Of a DNA stretch of 7,506 bases, positions 1 through 5,616 are shown one piece after another; the first letter of the stretch is position 1; each line of letters starts with the position of its first letter. The notes below the pieces were generated by a model. That model was not told the DNA's origin. It ran no database searches and worked only from the letters and a program-made list of their open reading frames with translations. The DNA is taken from positions 1 to 7,506 of the forward strand of contig JAGRJZ010000206.1 of assembly GCA_020442505.1 (NCBI GenBank), in the 5' to 3' direction. The DNA is from Alphaproteobacteria bacterium. GTDB lineage: Bacteria; Pseudomonadota; Alphaproteobacteria; Micavibrionales; Micavibrionaceae. The position numbers and the translations under genes are program-made.

Positions 1-96
1 TCACCCGTCTGCCACTCACCCGAAGGTGCGTTCGACTTGCATGTGTTAAGCCTGCCGACAGCGTTCGTTCTGAGCCAGGATCAAACTCTAAAGTTT
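1..96 (-). rRNA. rrs: 16S ribosomal RNA, 5' end (partial)
   Basis: The reverse complement reads AGAGTTTGATCCTGGCTCAG (rc of 70-89), the universal start of bacterial 16S rRNA. It continues with GAACGAACGCTGTCGGCAGG and CTTAACACATGCAAGTCGAA, then GTGAGTGGCAGACGGGTGA at the window edge. The AGAGTTTGATC block starts at about E. coli position 8, which places the mature 5' end near base 96. The GAACGAACGCTG form fits Alphaproteobacteria. Only the first ~96 bases are present; the rest lies to the left. Confidence 0.96.
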
Positions 97-524
97 GATT
101 CCATCTGCTCAAAGAATTTGTCCGTAAAAGACATTCTTGTTACAGAAGTCTATATAGTATAAGGACCTGCTAACTTAATAATTGCTTGTATCACGTAACT
201 GTAGTTAGCGATACGCAGCGTATCAGCAGATCGTTTTTGACGTGTTCAACACATCTCGTATGCACGGTAAACCGCGAATACACGCGCTGCTGCCTGCGTA
301 TCTCTTTTTCCTAAAATTAACGATGTTCAATAACCGCGCGATTTTACCCCGAAGGTCAAAACCACAAAATTCACGGGGATAACCCGCAAAACAAACTTGA
401 CGAATGGACCCTTGTATAACCTCAAGCGTTCTTGCCGTCAACGAAAATATTCACCAAAATTCGGGGCGAATAAAAAGCAGCGCTTGTTTTGAGGCCCGTT
501 CAAACCGGCCTTCGCGCTGCCGAG
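97..524 (-). other. 16S rRNA 5' leader / precursor spacer
   Basis: This stretch has no credible gene. It lies between the inferred upstream rRNA start site (about 524) and the mature 16S end, so it should be transcribed and removed during processing. Two perfect short inverted repeats sit in it: GATACGC-a-GCGTATC (210-224) and GTGTT-c-AACAC (242-252). I looked for a boxA antitermination element. Only a weak candidate, TTCTTTGAGCA on the minus strand close to the 16S end (about 105-115), was seen. The 72-codon minus-strand frame at 223-441 resembles no protein I know. Confidence 0.7.
413..441 (-). promoter_or_regulatory. rRNA operon promoter, downstream (P2-like)
   Basis: The minus strand carries TTGACG (436-441), a 17-base spacer and TATACA (413-418). 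The predicted start is near 406. The sequence just upstream is AT-rich (GAATATTTTCG on the minus strand), like an UP element. It is the second of two promoters in the same orientation ahead of the 16S gene. Confidence 0.68.
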
Positions 525-530
525 GTGGGT

Positions 531-559
531 CTTATATACCGGACATTTTTTCTTGTCAA
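531..559 (-). promoter_or_regulatory. rRNA operon promoter, upstream (P1-like)
   Basis: The minus strand carries a perfect TTGACA (554-559), a 17-base spacer and TATAAG (531-536). The predicted start is near 524. The bases after the -10 (ACCCACC) are GC-rich, as in the discriminators of stringently controlled rRNA promoters. The A-tracts directly upstream support its being the main rrn promoter. Confidence 0.75.
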
Positions 560-601
560 ACACCTTTTTAAATTTTTCTTCACTTTTTTTCGCCTCTTTT
601 T
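560..601 (-). promoter_or_regulatory. A-tract UP-element / bent DNA behind rrn P1
   Basis: On the minus strand, runs of five to seven A lie at 565-569, 573-577, 584-590 and 597-601. Their centres are about 8, 12 and 12 bases apart, close to a helical turn. They begin a few bases upstream of the -35 at 554-559. Such phased A-tracts bend DNA and bind the RNA polymerase alpha C-terminal domain at rRNA promoters. Assigning that role here is inference from position and composition. Confidence 0.5.
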
Positions 602-660
602 GTAAACCCTTTCAAACCGCTTTGTTTCACGTCATTTATTTCTTTACAAGACACTCCGTT

Positions 661-689
661 TTAACGCATTTTTCTGGAACCAATATAAT
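661..689 (+). promoter_or_regulatory. glyS promoter
   Basis: TTAACG (661-666), a 17-base spacer and a perfect TATAAT (684-689) predict a start near 696 and a 5' leader of about 22 bases before the ATG at 718. The frame is open back to 553, but this promoter would lie inside that extended reading. That argues for the ATG at 718 as the real start. Confidence 0.72.
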
Positions 690-717
690 CCGTAACGAAG
701 AAAGTCAGAGAAAAATC

Positions 718-2265
718 ATGGCACAGACTCAGGAAAAGGAATCGCAAACACCCAACGCGCCGACAACCGTCGATATGAAAGACATCGTGTCTTTGTGCAA
801 ACGGCGGGGATTCGTCTTTCCGGCCTCCGAGATTTACGGCGGGATCAACGGGTTTTGGGATTACGGCCCGCTGGGCACGGAGCTAAAGAACAACATCCGT
901 GACCTGTGGTGGAAAGCCATGGTCGTCACCCCCCCCATCGGCCCGGACGGCCAACCGCTCCAGATCGTCGGCGTGGACAGCGCGATTATTCAGAACCCTC
1001 GATGCTGGGAAGCCAGCGGCCATATCGATGGCTTTAACGATCCGATGCTGGATTGCAAAGAAACCCAAAAGCGTTACCGAGCCGACCACGTCTTCGTCCT
1101 CATTCCCCGGAACGGCGAAGGGCCCTCACTGGCCTTCGACAAAGATGCCGAAGACGACGAAGTGGCCCAGCGCCTGAAAAAGCTGGCGCGCGGCCGCCCA
1201 AAGAGCGACTACAACCGAACAACGCTCGACAAGCTTCCCTTTGAGGCTTTCGTCAACATCATAGGGCCCGACACGAAAACGCCAGGCACACTCACAAAAC
1301 CACGCCAGTTCAATATGATGATCTCCACCGGCGGTCTGAGCGTCACCGGCGGAGAGGAAACGAAATCGTACCTGCGACCGGAAACCTGCGCCGGGATATT
1401 TCTGAACTTCAAGAACGTCGTCGACTCTTCACGCGTGAAGGTCCCGTTTGGAATCGCTCAAATTGGCAAGATGTTCCGCAACGAGGTGACTCCCCGGAAC
1501 TTCATTTTCCGGACACGGGAATTCGAAGGAATGGAGCTGGAGTGGTTTTGCCATAAAGACGAAGCGCCCATGTGGTTCGAGTTTTGGTTCGAGCAACGCA
1601 AAAAGTGGTGGCAATCTGTTGGTCTCGACATGACGAGGCTACACTACCTTGAAGTTCCGGATGGCGACCGGGCACATTATTCACAGCGCACAATCGACAT
1701 CGAATACCGATTTCCCTTCTCCGGCGAGGGTTATGACGAGCTGGAGGGGCTTGCCCACCGGGGCAATTTTGACCTGACGCAACACCAAGCTTTTTCCGGC
1801 ACAAAGCTGGAATACATGGACCCTGTCACAAACGAGCGTTATCTGCCCGATGTGATCGAGCCGTCGCTAGGTCTGACACGTGCCCTGTTGACCCTTCTCT
1901 GCGACGCGTACACCGTGGACCCGGGCCGGCCGAGCGGGATGTATATGAACTTCCACCCCTCCGTCGCGCCAAAAAAGGCGGCGATTTTGCCCCTGACCGC
2001 GAAGGAGGACCACGTCCCGCTGGCGACGAAGCTGTATATGGATTTGCGGGAACATTACGCGGTCGATCTGGACATCAAGCAAAACATCGGCAAGCGCTAT
2101 GCCCGGCAGGACGAAATCGGGACACCCTTCTGCTTTACCATCGACGACCAGACCCGCGCCGACCAAACCGTCACGGTCCGCCACCGCAACACCATGCGGC
2201 AAGAACGAATCGGGATGGACCACGTCGCCGCGTACATTGCCGCCGAAATGAAGAAGATCAGTTAG
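718..2265 (+). CDS. glyS: glycyl-tRNA synthetase, single-chain dimeric type
   Basis: Charges tRNA-Gly with glycine in the cytoplasm using ATP. The 515-residue product is a class II synthetase. The N-terminal block (about 22-65) holds GFVFPASEIYGG and WDYGPLG. ASGHIDGF (99-106) and YLRPETCAGIF (218-228) are typical of this family. Motif 2 is FRNEVTPRNFIFRTREFEGM (253-272) and motif 3 EPSLGLTRALL (381-391). The C-terminal anticodon-binding domain (about 417-512) contains GKRYARQDEIGTPF. This is the single-polypeptide GlyRS of archaea, eukaryotes and some bacteria, not the GlyQ/GlyS alpha-beta enzyme usual in Proteobacteria. The frame runs back to 553, but those 55 residues are low-complexity, lack family similarity and contain the promoter, so I start at 718. 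The Shine-Dalgarno is weak (AGAG at 707-710). It is divergent from the rRNA operon. Confidence 0.95.
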   Translation: MAQTQEKESQTPNAPTTVDMKDIVSLCKRRGFVFPASEIYGGINGFWDYGPLGTELKNNIRDLWWKAMVVTPPIGPDGQPLQIVGVDSAIIQNPRCWEASGHIDGFNDPMLDCKETQKRYRADHVFVLIPRNGEGPSLAFDKDAEDDEVAQRLKKLARGRPKSDYNRTTLDKLPFEAFVNIIGPDTKTPGTLTKPRQFNMMISTGGLSVTGGEETKSYLRPETCAGIFLNFKNVVDSSRVKVPFGIAQIGKMFRNEVTPRNFIFRTREFEGMELEWFCHKDEAPMWFEFWFEQRKKWWQSVGLDMTRLHYLEVPDGDRAHYSQRTIDIEYRFPFSGEGYDELEGLAHRGNFDLTQHQAFSGTKLEYMDPVTNERYLPDVIEPSLGLTRALLTLLCDAYTVDPGRPSGMYMNFHPSVAPKKAAILPLTAKEDHVPLATKLYMDLREHYAVDLDIKQNIGKRYARQDEIGTPFCFTIDDQTRADQTVTVRHRNTMRQERIGMDHVAAYIAAEMKKIS

Positions 2266-2285
2266 CCGGACCGCCCCGAAAGCCG

Positions 2286-2870
2286 TCAGGCGCTGGTATC
2301 GACGGACGATCCGCGGAGATTGTCCAGCAGCGCCTGCGCCGCGGGCGTCAGCGCGCTTTCGACCACGCCGTCGAGATTATTTCGCGCCCGTTTGATCAGC
2401 GCGTCGGGGGACAGCGGCTCCAGCGCCCTCAGGCGCTCTTGCTCCGCAAGCTGAGCCTGTTTCTCAGCCGCCTCTTTTTGAATCGCGTCCAGAGTCTCGA
2501 ATTGCTTCTTGGCCAGATCGGTCGCCTCCTTCTCCAGCGCCCCGATCACCGCCCCGCTGGGATCAAGCCCAGGCAGGGTCGCGTATAAAGAGATCTGCGC
2601 CTGAAGCTGCGCGACTTTGGCGCGAACGTACCAGTCCTGCTCCGTATAGGGGGTGTCATCCGCAGCCGTTCGGGCATCGCGATCCTGGACAAGGCGCTGG
2701 ACAGGAGACAAATCGACCGTATCGACCGGGGCGTCCCGCCCCGCCAGAAGGCGCGCCACGGCGCTCTGCCCGGCGGCGGAGGACAAGGAAGAAGCCCGGC
2801 TTTCAACGGCGGTTTTAGCCCGGGCGATCAGTTCTTCGGGCGTTAGCGCCCCTGAAACGCTATCAACCAT
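2286..2870 (-). CDS. hypothetical helical protein with repeated terminal motif
   Basis: I do not recognise this 194-residue protein. It is Ala-, Leu-, Glu- and Gln-rich and predicted mostly helical, with a likely coiled coil at about 112-150. There is no signal peptide or membrane segment, so it is probably cytoplasmic. A motif near the N-terminus (about 8-26, LTPEELIARAKTAVESRA) recurs near the C-terminus (about 152-170, LSPDALIKRARNNLDGVV), suggesting an internal duplication around the coiled coil. Residues 50-61 (DTVDLSPVQRLV) resemble a short helix-starting segment common in small bacterial adaptor proteins, but this is only an impression. The start is supported by an AAAGGA Shine-Dalgarno about seven bases upstream and by a promoter at 2926-2935. 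It converges on glyS with 20 bases between the stops and no obvious terminator. It appears monocistronic. Confidence 0.8.
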   Translation of the reverse strand: MVDSVSGALTPEELIARAKTAVESRASSLSSAAGQSAVARLLAGRDAPVDTVDLSPVQRLVQDRDARTAADDTPYTEQDWYVRAKVAQLQAQISLYATLPGLDPSGAVIGALEKEATDLAKKQFETLDAIQKEAAEKQAQLAEQERLRALEPLSPDALIKRARNNLDGVVESALTPAAQALLDNLRGSSVDTSA

Positions 2871-2925
2871 TTCTTGGTCCTTTCGCAGCGCCCTGCCCGT
2901 TCCTCGGGAAGGACTTTATATCTTC

Positions 2926-2935
2926 ATTATAGCAT
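2926..2935 (-). promoter_or_regulatory. promoter of the 194-residue protein gene (extended -10)
   Basis: The minus strand reads ATGCTATAAT, a consensus TATAAT (2926-2931) with the TGn extension. No good -35 lies 16-18 bases upstream, which is common for extended -10 promoters. The predicted start is near 2919, giving a leader of about 48 bases. The same 10-base string is at the htpX-like promoter (4511-4520). Confidence 0.6.
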
Positions 2936-3150
2936 TTTCAGGAAGGGAAAAGCGAGTCGAAAACCCGGCCTTGGGGCAGGATAAGGTCGCAAGAGCGGTT
3001 AAGTCTCCCCCTGAGAAAGCCATGATTTTGGCGAGGCCTGTTGCCACGCGCGTGCATTCGCGCTGTCCGGTGCGCCTTTCCGGGTAAGTTTCGATGATTT
3101 TTGGTGATTTTTCTCTCATGCGGGCGCCGTTCTCCGGCTGCGGGCGGTTT
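2936..3150. other. non-coding stretch with IS flank
   Basis: No credible gene. The right part probably is the downstream flank of the IS5-type remnant, running from its transposase stop at 3151-3153 (minus) toward a terminal repeat I could not identify. A 67-codon minus-strand frame (2916-3119) begins with ATG but has no Shine-Dalgarno and no recognisable similarity. Confidence 0.45.
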
Positions 3151-3162
3151 TTACCCGCCCGC
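3140..3162. repeat. GC-rich hairpin at the end of the IS5-type transposase
   Basis: A perfect 8-bp inverted repeat, GCGGGCGG (3140-3147) and CCGCCCGC (3155-3162), encloses the 7-base loop TTTTTAC. The transposase stop codon (3151-3153, minus strand) falls inside the loop. No T-run follows the stem on either strand, so it is not a textbook intrinsic terminator, though it may reduce readthrough. Confidence 0.6.
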
Positions 3163-3266
3163 CATCAACAGCCATCTGGCCTGATAGATTTGGTCAGGGC
3201 GAAGAGAGTGAAGAGCTGCTGTTCGTTTTTGAACAAGCCGCGATAGCGGACCTTGCGGTTTGGGTG
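3151..3266 (-). pseudogene. IS5-family transposase, C-terminal remnant
   Basis: The minus strand encodes RKVRYRGLFKNEQQLFTLFA (3198-3257), the signature near the C-terminus of IS5-family DDE transposases. The frame then breaks. Reading on one base shifted gives QIYQARWLLMAGG and a TAA at 3153-3151, the expected end of such proteins. This implies a single-base deletion near 3190-3195. Everything N-terminal to RKVRYRG, including the catalytic aspartates, is missing; upstream there is a TGA (3267-3269), where the IS630 fragment begins. Confidence 0.75.
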
Positions 3267-3600
3267 TCAGTGAAAAGGGCGTTGGTCACGCCTTGCGCCG
3301 TATGGGGGTCACCTATAAAAAAAAGTCTGAAGCGCCCAAAGGCGAACGACGGCGCGCGGCGTATCTTCCAGACGATTATAAAGTGGTATGAGCATCAGGG
3401 CCGCCCGATCGTCTATATCGACGAAAGCGGGTTTGCCCATGACATGCCGCGCACTCATGGTTACGCACCGTTAGGGCAACGCTGCTATGGGCTGTGTGAC
3501 TGGCACGCCAAAGGCCGGACCAACGCCATCGGCGCTTTGATTGGAAAAACGTTGCTCACGGTGGGATTGTTCACAACCAATATCACGGCTGACATCTTTC
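3252..3600 (+). pseudogene. IS630-family transposase remnant, truncated and frameshifted
   Basis: The main frame (from GTG 3264) encodes KKSLKRPKANDGARRIF, then IVYIDESGFAHDMPRTHGYA and GRTNAIGALIGKTLLTVGLF. This is the first half of the DDE domain of IS630-type transposases, with the first catalytic Asp in YIDESGF. The preceding helix-turn-helix linker (GHALRRMGVTYKK) is in another frame. The two join at an A8 run (3317-3324), consistent with one extra A. After NITADIF (about 3597) similarity stops, so the second Asp, the final Glu and the C-terminal half are lost. The open frame continues to 3755 by chance, over the permease regulatory region and start. It is inactive. Confidence 0.82.
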
Positions 3601-3651
3601 TCCCCACGAAATTTTCGGTTGCTTTTTGCGTTTTGTGCGATAAAGTTCCCT

Positions 3652-3679
3652 TTGTGAGTGAAAACCATTCTCATTTAAG
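3652..3679 (+). promoter_or_regulatory. candidate iron-permease promoter
   Basis: TTGTGA (3652-3657) and TTTAAG (3674-3679) with a 16-base spacer is the best arrangement I can find, each hexamer matching four of six consensus positions. The Fur-box-like site fills the spacer. A regulator bound there would block polymerase. The promoter alone is weak evidence; the operator position makes it more plausible. Confidence 0.35.
3659..3673. promoter_or_regulatory. Fur-box-like operator
   Basis: Read on the minus strand the 15 bases are TGAGAATGGTTTTCA. They match the 7-1-7 Fur consensus TGATAATnATTATCA at 12 of 14 defined positions. The site is 30 bases upstream of the FTR1/EfeU-type permease start, where iron-dependent repression would be expected. 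In alphaproteobacteria, related regulators (Irr, RirA, Mur) can replace Fur, so the protein that binds is not certain. Confidence 0.65.
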
Positions 3680-3703
3680 CCGACGCCACAGGGGGATGTT
3701 CGA

Positions 3704-4495
3704 ATGTTGGAGACGCTTGTCATCGCTTTTCGGGAAGGGCTCGAGGCCTTTTTAATCGTGGCCATTACGCTGGCCTATTTGAACAAGACCGGGCGTGGTT
3801 CCCTGAACAAGGCCGTCTTCGCCGGGATCGGCGCGGCGTTGTTAATGAGCGCGACGACCGGCTGGCATGTCAAGGACCTGGCCGAAGACCCCCGGATGGA
3901 GGCCGGTCTGGCGATGCTCGCGGGGCTTTTGGTCGCCTCGCTGACCGTTATGATGATGCGCGCGGCCAAAACCATGGGTCGTTCCGTAACCGACAAGCTG
4001 GAAACCCACGCGACCAAAGGCGGGTTTCTTGCCATGGCCGGGGTGTTCGGCTTTACCGTTGTGATGATCGCCCGCGAGGGCATGGAGCTGGCGCTGATGG
4101 TCGGGACGATGGCCAGTTATCTCTCCCTTCCGGCGCTCGCGGGGGGGCTGCTTGGCGGGTTCGGGCTTGTCGCGGTGATCGGGGCTTTGTGGGTTTCCCA
4201 AAGCACGAAGATTAACCTGAAACTGTTTATGCAGGTGACGGGCGTATTTCTGGTTTTGTTTGCGGTGCATCTATTCGTTTTCGGGATTCATGAAATTTCC
4301 GAAATGAGCGCCTTGCCGTTTCTCGGTGCGGATGTGAACTATGCCGTTCATGTTGCCACGGAACCATTCGGCCATGACAGCCCCTATGCGCATTTCGTCA
4401 CCTACAGCCTTTTGCTGTTGCCTTGTGCCTGGCTTGGGTTTGCCTATATGCGGGAGAGGTTCGCCGGCCGCCTCGCCACCGTCGCCAAGGGCTGA
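3704..4495 (+). CDS. FTR1/EfeU-family iron permease
   Basis: A polytopic inner-membrane protein of 263 residues, about seven membrane segments, in the FTR1/EfeU high-affinity iron transporter family. It has both hallmark iron-binding REXXE motifs: REGLE at 10-14 and REGME at 124-128. GIHEISE (194-200) matches the conserved glutamate region near the last helices. The stretch before the final helix is rich in His and acidic residues (HVATEPFGHDSPYAH, 216-230), which may help iron capture. AGGGGGA (3690-3696) is a Shine-Dalgarno seven bases before the ATG. A nearer ATG at 3696 is out of frame. The periplasmic partners EfeO and EfeB are not adjacent, so this looks like a solitary permease or one whose partners lie elsewhere. 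Repression by an iron regulator is likely from the operator upstream. Ferrous or ferric substrate cannot be told from the sequence. Confidence 0.9.
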   Translation: MLETLVIAFREGLEAFLIVAITLAYLNKTGRGSLNKAVFAGIGAALLMSATTGWHVKDLAEDPRMEAGLAMLAGLLVASLTVMMMRAAKTMGRSVTDKLETHATKGGFLAMAGVFGFTVVMIAREGMELALMVGTMASYLSLPALAGGLLGGFGLVAVIGALWVSQSTKINLKLFMQVTGVFLVLFAVHLFVFGIHEISEMSALPFLGADVNYAVHVATEPFGHDSPYAHFVTYSLLLLPCAWLGFAYMRERFAGRLATVAKG

Positions 4496-4520
4496 CGCGA
4501 AGCCCCGAACATGCTATAAT
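4492..4520 (+). promoter_or_regulatory. promoter of the M48 protease gene
   Basis: CTGACG (4492-4497), a 17-base spacer and TATAAT (4515-4520) with a TGC extension (4512-4514). The -35 overlaps the TGA stop of the iron permease. The predicted start near 4527 gives a leader of about 38 bases. This allows the protease and ftsQ to be expressed independently of iron control. Confidence 0.72.
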
Positions 4521-4564
4521 TCCATGGTGCTTCTTTATCCCGCTCGATAGAAAAGAACGGAATC

Positions 4565-5599
4565 ATGGCCTCTGGCGCGGTCGGTTTACAGACCCATATA
4601 TGGCGAAACAACACGCGGTCGATCATGTTGATCGCGCTTTACCCGTTTTTGATGCTGGGATTGGTCTGGATCGTCGGAGCGCTGGTCGGCGGAGTTTTTT
4701 ACGCGGGGACAGTTGAGCCGGCCGTGGCGCTGGATCGGGCGATGTCTTTCGGAAACGGCATCGTCCTTACCTATTGGCCGCTTGTCATGGCGGCTGTGGG
4801 CGCGTGGTTTCTGGTCGCTTATTTTTTCCAGGCCCGGATGTTGCGGTCTCTGTCTCATGCCCGGCCGGTAAGGCGGACCGAGGAGCCGGCGCTTTATAAC
4901 CTGCTTGAAAATCTGTGCATCGCGCAGGGCATGACGATGCCCCGGCTCGAGATCATCGAGACCCCCGCTCGCAACGCCTATGCCAGCGGCATCGACCGGC
5001 GCAGCTACACCGTCACCGTGACGCGGGGCTTACTGGACGCGCTCGGAAAAGACGAGATCGAGGCCGTTCTCGCGCATGAGCTGACTCATATCATTAATCG
5101 CGACGTGCGGTTGCTGATCGTGTCCATCATTTTTACCGGGATGATCGGCTTTTTGGCCCAACTGATCGGGAGCAGCCTCCGCCACGGGCTCTATCATCAA
5201 GGTGGCCGCGGCGGCCGACAGGGAGACGGGCGCTTGTTTCTACTGATGATGGCGGTTTGGGCCGTGTTGTGGCTCGGCTATCTGGCGACGGTCTTTACGC
5301 GCTTTGCGCTGTCCCGGCGGCGTGAGTTCATGGCCGATGCGGGCGCGGTCGAAATGACCAAAAACCCCGCCGCGATGATGCGGGCCTTGCTCCGGATCGC
5401 GGAGCAGGACCGCATTCCCGACACGCCCGACGATATCGCGTTGATGTGCACGGCGAATAGTCGTAAGTTTCTGGGGCTTTTCGCGACCCACCCGCCGATC
5501 GACCAGCGGGTTCAGGTTCTCTCGGCGGTGACCGGCACGCCGACCCCCGCCTTGAGCCCATGGAGCCGGTCCGGACGAAAAACGGAAGAACGATCATAA
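4565..5599 (+). CDS. HtpX-like M48 family membrane metalloprotease
   Basis: A 344-residue zinc protease of the inner membrane. Two membrane segments lie at about 20-47 and 68-90. The catalytic zinc motif HELTHIINRD is at 171-180. A further hydrophobic pair (about 182-202 and 223-245) follows, and the third zinc ligand is probably Glu254 in SRRREFMADAGA (250-261). THPPIDQR (308-315) is the conserved C-terminal M48 motif. The layout matches HtpX, which degrades damaged membrane proteins alongside FtsH, but the N-terminal GLQTHIWRNN (7-16) is typical of an HtpX-like subgroup rather than canonical HtpX. A Gly/Arg-rich loop (213-223) may be flexible. The start is fixed by the promoter 45 bases upstream; the Shine-Dalgarno is poor (only CGGA). 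ftsQ follows within 17 bases, or overlaps it by 40 if the ATG at 5560 is used, so the two are probably co-transcribed. Confidence 0.9.
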   Translation: MASGAVGLQTHIWRNNTRSIMLIALYPFLMLGLVWIVGALVGGVFYAGTVEPAVALDRAMSFGNGIVLTYWPLVMAAVGAWFLVAYFFQARMLRSLSHARPVRRTEEPALYNLLENLCIAQGMTMPRLEIIETPARNAYASGIDRRSYTVTVTRGLLDALGKDEIEAVLAHELTHIINRDVRLLIVSIIFTGMIGFLAQLIGSSLRHGLYHQGGRGGRQGDGRLFLLMMAVWAVLWLGYLATVFTRFALSRRREFMADAGAVEMTKNPAAMMRALLRIAEQDRIPDTPDDIALMCTANSRKFLGLFATHPPIDQRVQVLSAVTGTPTPALSPWSRSGRKTEERS

Positions 5600-5616
5600 C
5601 AAAAGGTAGTGCACGC

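Larger units (their letters stand above)
3151..3600. mobile_element. composite of two IS remnants (IS5-type and IS630-type)
   Basis: The 3' end of an IS5-type transposase gene (minus) directly abuts an internal part of an IS630-type gene (plus), meeting at about 3252-3266. Neither terminal inverted repeats nor target duplications are recognisable. Neither can move on its own. The right edge lies about 60 bases upstream of the iron-permease Fur-box-like site. Confidence 0.75.

Noticed and set aside
156..161. TATACT on the minus strand as a third rRNA promoter
   Set aside because: No -35 of any quality at 16-18 bases, so I do not count it.
237..264. TTGACG-N16-TATGCA on the plus strand in the rRNA leader
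   Set aside because: It points to no gene nearby and runs against the rRNA promoters; most likely chance.
223..441. 72-codon minus-strand frame upstream of the 16S gene
   Set aside because: It lies in the rRNA leader, overlaps the second rRNA promoter, and resembles no protein.
623..638. parS-like half site, TGTTTCACGT
   Set aside because: Only the left ten bases match the ParB site TGTTTCACGTGAAACA; the right arm (CATTTA) does not. Single degenerate copy in T-rich DNA.
553..717. N-terminal extension of glyS by 55 residues
   Set aside because: It is Phe/Ser-rich translation of T-tracts, has no family similarity, and the promoter at 661-689 with a start near 696 lies inside it.
2653..3087. 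144-codon plus-strand frame
   Set aside because: It is an antisense shadow of the 194-residue gene, which has its own Shine-Dalgarno and promoter.
2916..3119. 67-codon minus-strand frame between the helical-protein gene and the IS5 remnant
   Set aside because: It has an ATG but no Shine-Dalgarno, no known similarity, and covers the promoter of the next gene. It is probably IS flank.
3601..3755. C-terminal part of the open frame continuing from the IS630 remnant
   Set aside because: Transposase similarity ends at NITADIF. The rest is chance translation of the iron-permease control region and gene start.
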